From NCBI GenBank assembly GCA_902526405.1, contig CABZKL010000009.1, forward strand, positions 1 to 42,220: a stretch of DNA of 42,220 nt, in the 5' to 3' direction. The notes under the pieces were generated by a model. It saw only the letters and a program-made list of their open reading frames with translations. It was not told the DNA's origin and searched no databases. Shown in pieces: positions 16,843 to 25,789 of the stretch. How positions within the stretch are numbered: position 1 is the first letter of the stretch; each line of letters opens with the position of its first letter. The position numbers and the translations under genes were made by a program. This DNA is from an uncultured Pelagibacteraceae bacterium. GTDB lineage: Bacteria > Pseudomonadota > Alphaproteobacteria > Pelagibacterales > Pelagibacteraceae.

Positions 16843-18112
16843 CTGGTTTAAAAGGACCTTCTGTTCCTACGCTTATATAATCTGCTTGATCTTTAGATAG
16901 TTTAGTAAGTTTAGCACCAACTTTTTTAAGGTGTAATGTAGCAACTTTTTCGTCCAAATGCTTTGGTAATACATAAACCTTATTTTCATAATTTTTGTGA
17001 TTATGCCAAAGTTCTATCTGCGCAATTACCTGATTAGTAAAGGACGCGCTCATAACAAAACTAGGATGTCCAGTTGCACAACCTAAATTTACTAATCTTC
17101 CCTCTGCTAATAAAATAATTCTCTTACCTCCAGGAAGTTCTATTTCATGGACTTGAGGTTTAACTTCAGTCCATTTATAATTTTTTAAAGCTTCAACTTG
17201 TATTTCGTTATCAAAGTGACCAATGTTACATAATATTGCCCTATCTTTCATATCTCGCATGTGGTCTGCAGTGACTATATCTTTATTTCCTGTTGCAGTT
17301 ACAACTATATCTGCTCTACTTATAGCTTCTTCCATTAAAACTACCTCATATCCCTCCATTGCTGCTTGAAGAGCACAAATTGGATCGGCTTCTGTAACTA
17401 ATACTCTTGCTCCACTTTGTCTCAAGGATGCAGCACTTCCTTTTCCAACGTCTCCAAAGCCAGCAACAATTGCAATTTTACCCGACATCATTACATCAGT
17501 TGCTCGTCTTATGCCATCAACTAAACTTTCTCTACAGCCATATAAATTATCGAATTTTGATTTAGTTACAGAATCATTTACATTTATAGCTGGAACTAAA
17601 AGAGATTTATCTTTTTCCATTTTGTTAAGTGCTTTAATTCCAGTTGTTGTTTCCTCTGAAACTCCTTTAACATCTTTCATCAATTCTTTATATTCGTTAT
17701 GCATTATAGCTGTTAAGTCGCCACCATCATCTAGTAACATATTTGGTCTCCAATCAGGTTTACCAACAATAGTCTGTTTGATACACCATAAGTATTCTTC
17801 TTCGGTTTCACCCTTCCAGGCATAGACAGGAATACCTGCTTTAGCAATAGCAGCAGCAGCATGATCTTGAGTTGAAAAAATATTACATGATGACCATCTT
17901 ACTTCAGCTCCTAAATCAACTAATGTTTCAATTAGTACAGCTGTTTGTATTGTCATATGTAAACAGCCAATAATTTTAGCACCTTTAAGAGGTTTCTTTT
18001 TTAAATATTCTTCTCTTAAAGCCATCAATCCTGGCATTTCACTTTCTGCAATAGAAATTTCTTTTCTTCCAAAGTCAGCTTGTGAAATATCTTTTACTTT
18101 ATAATCTTCCAT
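16826..18112 (-). CDS. ahcY: Adenosylhomocysteinase
   Basis: A 428-residue cytosolic enzyme that splits S-adenosylhomocysteine into homocysteine and adenosine and so keeps methyltransferases active. The NAD+ binding motif GFGDVGKG is at 218-225. Substrate residues are in the HMTIQTA (52-58) and [14 protein letters not shown] (75-88) blocks, and the C-terminal KPDAYRY is complete. At 428 residues it is the short form and lacks the roughly 40-residue insertion found in many bacterial and plant enzymes. It heads a minus-strand run with tsaE, amgK and murU. Confidence 0.97.
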   Translation of the reverse strand: MEDYKVKDISQADFGRKEISIAESEMPGLMALREEYLKKKPLKGAKIIGCLHMTIQTAVLIETLVDLGAEVRWSSCNIFSTQDHAAAAIAKAGIPVYAWKGETEEEYLWCIKQTIVGKPDWRPNMLLDDGGDLTAIMHNEYKELMKDVKGVSEETTTGIKALNKMEKDKSLLVPAINVNDSVTKSKFDNLYGCRESLVDGIRRATDVMMSGKIAIVAGFGDVGKGSAASLRQSGARVLVTEADPICALQAAMEGYEVVLMEEAISRADIVVTATGNKDIVTADHMRDMKDRAILCNIGHFDNEIQVEALKNYKWTEVKPQVHEIELPGGKRIILLAEGRLVNLGCATGHPSFVMSASFTNQVIAQIELWHNHKNYENKVYVLPKHLDEKVATLHLKKVGAKLTKLSKDQADYISVGTEGPFKPDAYRY

Positions 18113-18154
18113 GGCAAGGTTTATAACGTTAAGTATTAATTTATCAACATTAGA

Positions 18155-19696
18155 TTAAATGGTTGGAAATCTAATTTCTATCATAGCACCATGAGTATCA
18201 ACTCGATTAGATGCTACAATTTCTCCGTCATGCAAATCAACTAGATTTTTAACGATATTTAATCCTAGTCCTGAATGTTCTCCAAACTTTTCAGGTCGAT
18301 TACTATAAAATCTCTTAAATATTCTTGAGGTATCTTTTTCCTTAAACCCTTCTCCTTCGTCAAGAATTTTGATTGAAACATTATTGTCTGAACTGTCAGA
18401 AACATTGATTAAAATGCTGGAACCTTTTTTACTAAAGGATATAGAGTTATCTAATAAATTTGCAATTATTTGCTCAATTCTGTTTTCTATACCCTTGATA
18501 AAATATTCTTTTTTTCCATCATTTTCGTATCTTACATCAATATTTTTTTTAAATTTATGTATGTTGTTATAATCATCTACAACTGATTGGATAATTGGTT
18601 CTATATTTATCCTGTTCATTTTTTCTTTACTCAAAGCAACTTCATCCTTTAACATTTGAGAGTAATCTGTAATTAACCTTTCAATACGCTGAACATCATG
18701 GCTAAGAATATTTATTAGTTTAAGTCTTTGATCTTTATCATTTGTATCTTGTAAAATTTCTGATGCACCTTTTAAAGATGCTAAAGGATTTCTAATTTCA
18801 TGAACAAGATCAGTAGAAAAATTTTCTGCATGTGTTACTCTTTTTTGTAACTCATTTGTCATATCTTCAAGAGAAGTTGAAAGAAGACCTAATTCATCGT
18901 TTCTATTTTTTAAATTTTCAATGTTTGACTTGGTCTGATTTTTTTCTTTTATGAGTTTAGTATAATGAACTAAATTTTGAATTGGTTTAATAAAATATCT
19001 ACTTAATACAAATGAAAAAATTAAAATTACGAATCCAACGGATATGGCAGTTCTAATTACAAAAGCCTTTCTCTCATCTGTTGCAGTTTTAATATCATTA
19101 GCAATCTCTGTTATTGCTAGATAACCTACTTTTAATCCTTCTCTTTCAACATCTTTTATAGTTGTTAATTTAAATTGATTGTAATTTTCTTGGATGAAAG
19201 TATATGGATTTCCAGATTTTTCAGATTTTGAGTAACCAGTCAAAATATCTCTCAAAGAGACCGGCTTTTCTAGATCTATATTAATATTTTTTTCCTCAAT
19301 ATTTTGATCATTTTTGTCCTCACTTAAACTTTCAAATTCAATCTCATCTATTCTTGTTGAGAATGATCTCGGGTCAAGATCTAATGTATCCGTGTCTCCA
19401 ATTAGATTTAAGTTACTATCAAAAAAAATTACTCTATCTAAATTTTGAAATATAAATCTTGTTGAAAATAGAAATTTTCTTATATCATCAGCATCAAATT
19501 TTACATTTAATCTTGAAAGAGTATCGATAGTATTATTTATAATTTTTATATGATTTTGAGATTTCTTTTTTACTAAATTTGGTTGAATGTTATTTAAGTA
19601 AACTATTGTAAATAACCCAATAATGGTAAAGATAACAAAGTTAATAAATAAGAACTTTTTTAATATTGAGAGAGATTTTAAGTATTTACTAAACAT
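18155..19696 (-). CDS. chvG: ChvG-type sensor histidine kinase
   Basis: A 513-residue membrane sensor kinase: TM1 about 15-34, a periplasmic domain of about 175 residues, TM2 about 212-232, a HAMP linker, the dimerisation/phosphorylation helix with H299 (LVHEIRNPLASLKG), and an HATPase domain with N box NLLDNSISFSKKG, G1 DEGEGF and G2 SGLGLNIVK. In rhizobia ChvG senses acid and envelope conditions; here the stimulus is unknown. The gene starts at the stop of chvI with a one-base overlap (TGATG), so both are translated together. The hprK/PTS genes that often follow in other alphaproteobacteria are absent. Confidence 0.9.
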   Translation of the reverse strand: MFSKYLKSLSILKKFLFINFVIFTIIGLFTIVYLNNIQPNLVKKKSQNHIKIINNTIDTLSRLNVKFDADDIRKFLFSTRFIFQNLDRVIFFDSNLNLIGDTDTLDLDPRSFSTRIDEIEFESLSEDKNDQNIEEKNINIDLEKPVSLRDILTGYSKSEKSGNPYTFIQENYNQFKLTTIKDVEREGLKVGYLAITEIANDIKTATDERKAFVIRTAISVGFVILIFSFVLSRYFIKPIQNLVHYTKLIKEKNQTKSNIENLKNRNDELGLLSTSLEDMTNELQKRVTHAENFSTDLVHEIRNPLASLKGASEILQDTNDKDQRLKLINILSHDVQRIERLITDYSQMLKDEVALSKEKMNRINIEPIIQSVVDDYNNIHKFKKNIDVRYENDGKKEYFIKGIENRIEQIIANLLDNSISFSKKGSSILINVSDSSDNNVSIKILDEGEGFKEKDTSRIFKRFYSNRPEKFGEHSGLGLNIVKNLVDLHDGEIVASNRVDTHGAMIEIRFPTI

Positions 19697-20403
19697 CAGC
19701 TAACATTCCATCTATATCCACTACCATACCTAGTTTCAATAGCTGAAAAATCAGGGTCTACTTTTTTGAATTTTTTACGAATTCTTTTTACATGACTATC
19801 AATAGTTCTATCTTCTATATCTGTATCTTCCCTGTAAGCGATATCCATCAGTTGTGCTCTTTCTTTTATTATACCTGGTCTTTTCGCCAATTCTTTTACA
19901 ATTAAAAATTCTGTTGTTGTTAGCTTATCTGGTAATGACTCCCCATTCCATTCACATTCAAGTTGAGATGGATCTAATTTTAATCTTCCATGAGTAATTA
20001 AACTTTTGTTTTCCTCCAAAATAGTTTTTGAGTCTTTTTTTCTTAATTGAACTCTAATTCTTTCAATTAAAACTTTTATAGAAAAACCCCCAGATTTTTT
20101 TACAAAATCATCTGCACCCAATTTCAAGCCTAAAAGTTCATCAATTTCCTCATCTTTAGATGTTAAAAAAATTACTGGTAATGACGTTTTTTTTCTAAGT
20201 TTTTTTAATAATTCCTCTCCATCCATCTTTGGCATTTTGATATCAATAACTGCTAGATCAGGTGGCATTCTTGTTAATCCAATTAATGCACTCTCTCCAT
20301 CTATATAGGTTTGCACTTTGAAACCCTCTTTCTCTAATGCAATACTCAAGCTTGTGAGTATGTTCCTGTCATCATCGATTAAAGCTATAGTTTGTTTCTG
20401 CAT
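19696..20403 (-). CDS. chvI: ChvI-type OmpR-family response regulator
   Basis: A 235-residue receiver plus winged-helix regulator. The receiver has the acidic pocket D10-D12, phospho-acceptor D54 ([12 protein letters not shown]) and T81/S82. The C-terminal OmpR-type DNA-binding domain begins near residue 130 and includes [20 protein letters not shown] and [12 protein letters not shown]. The N-terminal [19 protein letters not shown] and [21 protein letters not shown] match ChvI closely. The usual Lys-Pro after GADDF is altered: the sequence reads FVKKSGG, with Ser-Gly-Gly instead of Pro. It is cotranscribed with chvG. Confidence 0.92.
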   Translation of the reverse strand: MQKQTIALIDDDRNILTSLSIALEKEGFKVQTYIDGESALIGLTRMPPDLAVIDIKMPKMDGEELLKKLRKKTSLPVIFLTSKDEEIDELLGLKLGADDFVKKSGGFSIKVLIERIRVQLRKKDSKTILEENKSLITHGRLKLDPSQLECEWNGESLPDKLTTTEFLIVKELAKRPGIIKERAQLMDIAYREDTDIEDRTIDSHVKRIRKKFKKVDPDFSAIETRYGSGYRWNVS

Positions 20404-20454
20404 ATATACATTTTAAAAATACTAAATTGTCCTAATTTGGGCAATGGAATTAAA

Positions 20455-23229
20455 TTAATGAAGCATTCCCCAATTATCACCCACATTGACATCAACTGTT
20501 AAAGGGGTAGAAAATGAATGAAAGTCGCTTTGAGCTACACTTGTCATCTCACTTTTAATTATTTTAGTCATTAACTTTTCATCTTTTTTTGGAACTTCAA
20601 AGATCAATTCATCGTGAATTTGAAGAAGCATTTTTGGTTTTGTAATTTTATCCTCAGACATTTTTTTATCTAATCTAATCATTGCCAATCTCATTATTTC
20701 TGAGGCTGATCCCTGTATTGGAGCATTAATTGCAGCACGCTCTTGAAAATTTCTCACATTAAAATTTTTATCGTTTATCCCATTAAAGTGTGATCTTCTT
20801 CCAAAAATATTATTCACATAACCACTTTTTCTGCAAAATTTAATAGTATTATCCATATAGACTTTAATTTCTGGAAACTTTCCAAAGTATGAATTTAAAA
20901 ATTCTTCAGCTTCGTAGTTTGATACATTAATTTGCTTTGCTAAACCATATTGGGAAATTCCATAAATTATTCCAAAATTAATAGCTTTAGCTTTCCTTCT
21001 ATGGTCCTGATTTACTTTTTTAATATCAATATTAAATATTTGGCTAGCTGTTAATGAATGAATATCCTCTTCATTTTTAAACGCCTTTTTTAATTCTTTC
21101 ACATCAGCTAAATCAGCAAGAATTCTCATTTCAATTTGATTGTAATCTGCAGAAATCAATAAATAATCCTTTTTTGCCCTAAATGCTTTTCTTATATCTT
21201 TGCCGTCATCTGATTTAATTGGAATATTTTGTAGATTGGGGTCACTTGAAGCTAATCTTCCAGTTGTGGTAGCGGCTAATAAAAAGGAAGTATGCACTCT
21301 GTTTGTTGTTGGATTAACGTGTTCAGGTAATGCGTCTGAGTAAGTATTTTTTAATTTTGATAACTGTCTCCAATCCAGGATTAATTTAGGAAATTTGTTA
21401 CCTTTAAATGCTAAATCCTCTAAAACAGAGGCATTTGTTGCAAATCCACCTTTTTTTGTTTTTTTTAAACCTGCTATTTTAAGGTCATTATAAATGATTT
21501 CACCTAGTTGTTTAGGTGAACCGATGTTGAATTCTTTTTTTGAAATTTTAAATATATCTTTTTCTAATGTTAGAATTTTTTTTTCAAATTTTTTTGAAAG
21601 AGAAATTAAAAACTTACTATCAATCTCAACACCCTCTATTTCCATAAATGCGAGAATTTTAATTAATGGCTTTTCAAAAATTTCATAAATATTAATCAGT
21701 TTTTCAGATTTTAGATTTTTAAGAAATTTCTTATAAAGTCTAAAAGTTACATCAGCATCCTCAGCTGCATAATCTTTTGCTTTATCAACTTCTACTTCGC
21801 TAAAATTGATTTCTTTTTTTCCAGTTCCCACCATTTCTTTAAAAGAAATCGTTTTATGTCCAAGATGTAACTCTGATAATGTATCCATATTATGTCTATT
21901 TTTTCCAGCATCTAAAACATAAGACATCAACATTGTATCTTCCATGGCAGACAATGTTATGCCGTGTTTAAATAAAACAATAAAATCAAATTTAATATTT
22001 TGACCAATTTTTTTAACACTTGGATCTTCTAATAATTTTTTTAGTTTTTTAATTACAACTTCTTTTTTGATACATTTTGATGATTTGTGACCAATTGGAA
22101 TATAGCAGGCCTTACCTATTTTTGAAGAAAGCGAGATACCTACCAGTTCTGCTTGATGAGGATCAAGAGAATTTGTTTCGGTATCAACAGCAACCTCTCC
22201 TAACTCTTCAGCCTCTTTAACCCACTCATCTATTTCATCTGGGGTAGAAATCAAATAATAATTTTTATTATTAATTGGACTTTGCTTTTCTATATTTTTA
22301 GTTTCTAGAACAGAGCTCATTAAGTCTGGCTCTCCATATACAGAAATAGCAGAACTTAATAATCTATTAAATTCCATCTCTCTTAAAAATTTATATAATT
22401 TATCTTTGTCTATACTTTTTAACTGAAACTCATCTAGCTCTCTCTTTATTGGAGATTTATGATCTAATGTCACAAGTTTTTTGCTAATTAATGCTTTATC
22501 TTTATTTTCTATAATAGTTTCTCGTCTTTTGTTTTGTTTGATTTCATGAGCTGATTTCAATAATTTTTCTAGAGTTCCATATTTATTAATAAGCTCAGCT
22601 GCAGTTTTTACTCCTATTCCTGGTACACCTGGTACGTTATCACTACTATCGCCTGCTAAGGATTGAACATCTATTACTTTTGATGCATCAACCCCAAACT
22701 TTTTAATGACATCTTCTTCAGTTACAAATTTATTTTTCATTGGATCAAAAATACGGACATTTTTTTGATATAATTGCATTAAATCTTTGTCTGATGAAAC
22801 AATTGTGACCTTTGCTCCTTTTTTGATTATTTGATCAACATAAGTTGCGATCAAATCATCTGCTTCATAATTGGGTAAATCTACAGATGGTAGGTTAAAT
22901 GCTAAAACAGACTTTCTTATATATTCAAATTGAGGTGCCAAGTCATCAGGCGCCTCAGATCTGTTTGCTTTATATTCACTATAGATTTTATTTCTGAATG
23001 TTTTCCTAGCAGAATCAAAAATAACTGCAAAATGAGTTGGTCTCTGCAAATTTTGATTTGATTTTGAATCCTCTAAAAGTTTAAAAAGCATGCTACAAAA
23101 ACCACTAACTGCACCTGTTGGCAGTCCGTCACTTTTTCTACTCAATGGTGGTAATGCATAATATGCTCTAAAGATATATCCGGAACCATCAATAAGATAA
23201 AAATGATCAGTTTTTTGTATTTTACTCAT
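20455..23229 (-). CDS. polA: DNA polymerase I
   Basis: A 924-residue three-domain enzyme for Okazaki-fragment processing and repair. The 5'-nuclease domain (1-290) has YLIDGSGYIFRAYYA and the Asp clusters YEADD, SSDKD and GDSSDNVPG. The 3'-5' exonuclease domain keeps its metal ligands (D349 and E351 in VAVDTETNSLDP), so proofreading is probably active, unlike many shorter Pol I enzymes. The polymerase domain has motif A (DYNQIEMR), motif B (RRKAKAINFGIIYG) and motif C (QIHDELIFEVP). It is a single gene, divergent from bioY by 98 bp. Confidence 0.97.
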   Translation of the reverse strand: MSKIQKTDHFYLIDGSGYIFRAYYALPPLSRKSDGLPTGAVSGFCSMLFKLLEDSKSNQNLQRPTHFAVIFDSARKTFRNKIYSEYKANRSEAPDDLAPQFEYIRKSVLAFNLPSVDLPNYEADDLIATYVDQIIKKGAKVTIVSSDKDLMQLYQKNVRIFDPMKNKFVTEEDVIKKFGVDASKVIDVQSLAGDSSDNVPGVPGIGVKTAAELINKYGTLEKLLKSAHEIKQNKRRETIIENKDKALISKKLVTLDHKSPIKRELDEFQLKSIDKDKLYKFLREMEFNRLLSSAISVYGEPDLMSSVLETKNIEKQSPINNKNYYLISTPDEIDEWVKEAEELGEVAVDTETNSLDPHQAELVGISLSSKIGKACYIPIGHKSSKCIKKEVVIKKLKKLLEDPSVKKIGQNIKFDFIVLFKHGITLSAMEDTMLMSYVLDAGKNRHNMDTLSELHLGHKTISFKEMVGTGKKEINFSEVEVDKAKDYAAEDADVTFRLYKKFLKNLKSEKLINIYEIFEKPLIKILAFMEIEGVEIDSKFLISLSKKFEKKILTLEKDIFKISKKEFNIGSPKQLGEIIYNDLKIAGLKKTKKGGFATNASVLEDLAFKGNKFPKLILDWRQLSKLKNTYSDALPEHVNPTTNRVHTSFLLAATTTGRLASSDPNLQNIPIKSDDGKDIRKAFRAKKDYLLISADYNQIEMRILADLADVKELKKAFKNEEDIHSLTASQIFNIDIKKVNQDHRRKAKAINFGIIYGISQYGLAKQINVSNYEAEEFLNSYFGKFPEIKVYMDNTIKFCRKSGYVNNIFGRRSHFNGINDKNFNVRNFQERAAINAPIQGSASEIMRLAMIRLDKKMSEDKITKPKMLLQIHDELIFEVPKKDEKLMTKIIKSEMTSVAQSDFHSFSTPLTVDVNVGDNWGMLH

Positions 23230-23253
23230 TAAAATTTATTAAATGTTTTAAGG

Positions 23254-23304
23254 TTAATATAGTCTAAACTTTAATTTAATCTACTAATCACTAGATTATA
23301 TTAA
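23254..23304. repeat. Inverted repeats in the polA-bioY divergent region
   Basis: TTAATATAGTCTA (23254-23266) and TAGATTATATTAA (23292-23304) are complementary over 13 positions except one G-T. A nested second arm, TAATCTA at 23277-23283, is a perfect partner of TAGATTA at 23292-23298, so two alternative pairings share the right arm. Placed 24 bp before bioY, this could be an operator or a leader structure. It does not match the known BioR palindrome of alphaproteobacteria. In such AT-rich DNA chance pairing cannot be excluded. Confidence 0.5.
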
Positions 23305-23327
23305 CAATTAAGAGTATTATTAATTTT

Positions 23328-23879
23328 ATGGAATTAACAAAAAATCTTACACAACCTAAAATAATTAAATCTTTGTTAGCTATAGTACTTGGTTCAATAG
23401 TTTTAACTATTTCTGCAAAAATAAAAATTCCTTTTTACCCAGTTCCTATGACTATGCAAACTTTTGTAGTCTTATTTTTAGGAATTAGTTTAGGTTATAA
23501 AATCGGATTAGCTACTATCGGATTGTATTTAATTGAAGGAATTGCAGGATTGCCAGTTTTTTCAAATTCTCCAGAAAAAGGTGTCGGACTTTTATATTTC
23601 ACTGGTCCGACTATGGGATATTTAATTGGATTCTTAACAGCATGCTATTTAGCATCTATGATTAAATATGAGGATGGTTTTTTTGTTGTTTTAGGTAAAC
23701 TAGTGATAGCAACTTCGACTATATATATTTTAGGATTGTTGTGGTTAGGGACATTAATCGGATGGGACAAGCCTATTTTCGCATTGGGTGCTAAACCTTT
23801 TTTGTTGGCTGAAATATTCAAAATTGCCATTTTGGCATTATTAGTTAAGAAAATTATTAAAATTAGAAAATTTATCTAG
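23328..23879 (+). CDS. bioY: Biotin transporter S component
   Basis: A 183-residue integral membrane protein with six hydrophobic helices, the substrate-binding component of an ECF-type vitamin transporter or a standalone biotin importer. The N-terminal KIPFYPVPMTMQTFVVLFLG (about residues 27-46) is the BioY signature, followed by GYKIGLATIGLYLIEGIAGLP. No bioM/bioN genes are nearby, so it may act alone, as some BioY proteins do, or with a shared energising module elsewhere. The stop overlaps the regA gene tail-to-tail by 8 bases. Presence fits a cell relying on external biotin. Confidence 0.94.
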   Translation: MELTKNLTQPKIIKSLLAIVLGSIVLTISAKIKIPFYPVPMTMQTFVVLFLGISLGYKIGLATIGLYLIEGIAGLPVFSNSPEKGVGLLYFTGPTMGYLIGFLTACYLASMIKYEDGFFVVLGKLVIATSTIYILGLLWLGTLIGWDKPIFALGAKPFLLAEIFKIAILALLVKKIIKIRKFI

Positions 23880-24435
23880 GTGATCTTTTAGAGAGAATTC
23901 TTTGAAGAGTTCTTCTATGCATTTTAAGTCTTCGAGCTGTTTCAGATACATTTCTATTGCAAAGCTCAAACACTCTATGGATATGTTCCCATTTTACTCT
24001 ATCTGCTGACATAGGATTTTCTGGAGGTGCAGCTTTCTTTGATGGATCTGCTAACAAAGCTTTTTCAACATCTTCAGCATCTGCTGGCTTAGCAAGATAA
24101 TCAATTGCACCCTCTTTAATAGCTGCAACTGCTGTTGGAATGTTTCCATATCCAGTTAACATTATAATTCTACTATCATTATTTGAGATTTGAATTTCTT
24201 TTACTACTTCAAGACCATTTCCATCTCCAAGTCTTAAGTCTACTACAGCAAATCCAGGTTTTTTTGCCTTAACGGCCTCAACACCCTTTTGTACACTCTC
24301 TGCTTGAAAAACCTCAAAACCCTTTTTTTCCATTGCTCTTGCCAATCTTTCTCTAAAAGGATTATCGTCATCACAAATTAATAGCGATTTATTCTTGAAA
24401 TCACTAAGGTTTTGAAGTGTTGCTTGTTCTTTCAT
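23872..24435 (-). CDS. regA: RegA/ActR/PrrA-type redox response regulator
   Basis: A 187-residue response regulator. The receiver domain (about 15-130) has LLICDDDNPFRERLA, the phospho-acceptor Asp in VVDLRLGDGNGLE, LTGYGN and the Lys in YLAKP. The C-terminal Fis-type helix-turn-helix is ELCNRNVSETARRLKMHRRTLQRIL, nearly identical to the RegA/PrrA DNA-binding end. These regulators control respiration and redox balance in response to the RegB kinase, which is not in the window. It sits alone, divergent from the polyamine operon by a 169-bp region. Confidence 0.93.
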   Translation of the reverse strand: MKEQATLQNLSDFKNKSLLICDDDNPFRERLARAMEKKGFEVFQAESVQKGVEAVKAKKPGFAVVDLRLGDGNGLEVVKEIQISNNDSRIIMLTGYGNIPTAVAAIKEGAIDYLAKPADAEDVEKALLADPSKKAAPPENPMSADRVKWEHIHRVFELCNRNVSETARRLKMHRRTLQRILSKRSPR

Positions 24436-24547
24436 AATCTTTATGTAGTAACTAAGTTAAATTTTTCAATATATGATTATTTGACAATACTGACTTGAAT
24501 TATTTGCTTTACATTGGTGATTTTTAATTTTAGATGCGAAAAATATT

Positions 24548-24577
24548 AAAGTTTTTTTAATAAAAAGACTTTTTTTT
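24548..24577 (+). terminator. Attenuator-like A/T hairpin with U-tract in the polyamine operon leader
   Basis: AAAGTTTTTTT (24548-24558) pairs with AAAAAGACTTT (24562-24572) through 11 positions with one wobble, loop AAT, followed by five T. It is placed inside the likely 5' leader of the decarboxylase gene, 15 bp before the GGAGG. The stem has almost no GC, so its strength is doubtful; no gene upstream on this strand would need a terminator here. Confidence 0.4.
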
Positions 24578-24591
24578 GTTAAATTTTTTTT

Positions 24592-24596
24592 GGAGG
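24592..24596 (+). promoter_or_regulatory. Shine-Dalgarno fixing the decarboxylase start
   Basis: GGAGG lies eight bases before the ATG at 24605. An in-frame TTG at 24590 would extend the protein by five residues but would place this site inside the coding region, so the ATG is the start. Confidence 0.85.
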
Positions 24597-24604
24597 CATT
24601 AAAA

Positions 24605-25789
24605 ATGCAAAAATTTAAATCAGTTGAAGATCTTGTAAATCGACTGAAACCTGAAAAACCAGTATATTGTATTAGAAAAAGCTCAATTGAATCTGCTGTA
24701 AATTTTTTTTTAAAGAAATTCTCAGGATCTATTTTATATGCTGTAAAGACAAATCCTCATCCAGATGTAATAAAAACAACAATAGATAGTGGAATAGAGC
24801 AATTTGATGTTGCATCAATTGAAGAAATAAAAAGTATAAGGAATTTTAGTCATACTGCAAAATGCTCATATATGCACACTGTTAAAAGTAGAGAAAGTAT
24901 TAGGGAAGCTTATTTTAAATATAATGTTAAAACTTTTTCATTAGATACTAAGGATGAATTAATCAAAATTATAGAAAGTACAAATAACGCAAATGATTTA
25001 GAATTATTTGTGAGAGTGGCAGTTTCAAACGAACATGCAGAAATAGACTTATCGAAAAAATTTGGAGCTTTAACATCAGAGGCAATAGGTTTAACTAGAT
25101 TAGCAAAACAGCATGCAAAAAAAATAGGTTTAAGTTTTCATGTTGGATCTCAATGTATGCATCCAATTTCTTACTCGAAGGGTATAACTGAAATTGGAAA
25201 TATAATTAAAAAAACAAAAATAGTTCCAGATTATATAAATATAGGAGGTGGATTTCCAACTATCTATCCTGATTTAATTCCTCAATCATTGAATAGTTAC
25301 TTTGCTGAAATAAAAAAAAGTTTAGAAAATTTAAAACTTGAAAAATTGCCAAAAATAATTTGTGAACCTGGAAGAGCTTTAGTTGCAGAAAGTGGATCAA
25401 CAATTGTTAAAGTTAATCTTAGAAAGAAACAAAAGCTTTATATAAATGATGGTACATACGGTACTCTTTTCGATGCAGGTACACCTAATATTGTTTACCC
25501 ATCAAAAATGATTAAAGATAATTCAAATAAAATTATTTCAAAAAAATTAACTGCTTTCGATTTCTTTGGCCCAACATGTGATAGCATGGATTATATGAAG
25601 GGTCCTTTTTTGCTTCCAAACAATATTAAAGAAAATGATTATATAGAACTTGGTCAGCTTGGAGCTTATGGATTAACTTTTAGAACCCAATTCAATGGGT
25701 ACTATTCAAATGAGATTTATGAAGTCGAAGATAAACCAATAATGAGCATGTATGATAAAGATAGCAATAAAGCTAATATGGTTGCTTAA
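24605..25789 (+). CDS. Ornithine decarboxylase-like, fold III PLP enzyme
   Basis: A 394-residue alanine-racemase-fold decarboxylase, probably forming putrescine from ornithine. The PLP lysine is in YAVKTNP, the phosphate loop in INIGGGFP and CEPGRALVAESG, and the C-terminal FFGPTCDSMDYM carries the catalytic Cys and the substrate-binding Asp typical of ornithine/lysine decarboxylases. Its length fits ODC and is far below the biosynthetic SpeA arginine decarboxylase (about 630). The downstream genes process agmatine, so arginine as substrate is an alternative; short ODC-fold arginine decarboxylases do exist, but the retained Asp argues for ornithine. It heads a four-gene operon, with its stop overlapping the next ATG. 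Confidence 0.88.
   Translation: MQKFKSVEDLVNRLKPEKPVYCIRKSSIESAVNFFLKKFSGSILYAVKTNPHPDVIKTTIDSGIEQFDVASIEEIKSIRNFSHTAKCSYMHTVKSRESIREAYFKYNVKTFSLDTKDELIKIIESTNNANDLELFVRVAVSNEHAEIDLSKKFGALTSEAIGLTRLAKQHAKKIGLSFHVGSQCMHPISYSKGITEIGNIIKKTKIVPDYINIGGGFPTIYPDLIPQSLNSYFAEIKKSLENLKLEKLPKIICEPGRALVAESGSTIVKVNLRKKQKLYINDGTYGTLFDAGTPNIVYPSKMIKDNSNKIISKKLTAFDFFGPTCDSMDYMKGPFLLPNNIKENDYIELGQLGAYGLTFRTQFNGYYSNEIYEVEDKPIMSMYDKDSNKANMVA

Larger units (their letters stand above)
24436..24604. other. Intergenic region between regA and the polyamine operon
   Basis: This is the longest gene-free stretch of the window (169 bp). It contains an exact TTGACA at 24481-24486, for which I could not find a well-spaced -10 box, and a hairpin followed by T-runs just before the ribosome-binding site. 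No ORF or RNA gene is visible. It holds the divergent promoters of regA and the decarboxylase operon. Confidence 0.6.

Noticed and set aside
18113..18154. Space upstream of ahcY checked for a SAM/SAH-type riboswitch.
   Set aside because: Only 42 bp separate ahcY from chvG and no SAH, SAM-II or SAM-V motif is present.
24590..24604. In-frame TTG start five codons before the decarboxylase ATG.
   Set aside because: It would bury the GGAGG ribosome-binding site in coding sequence; the ATG at 24605 is properly spaced from it.
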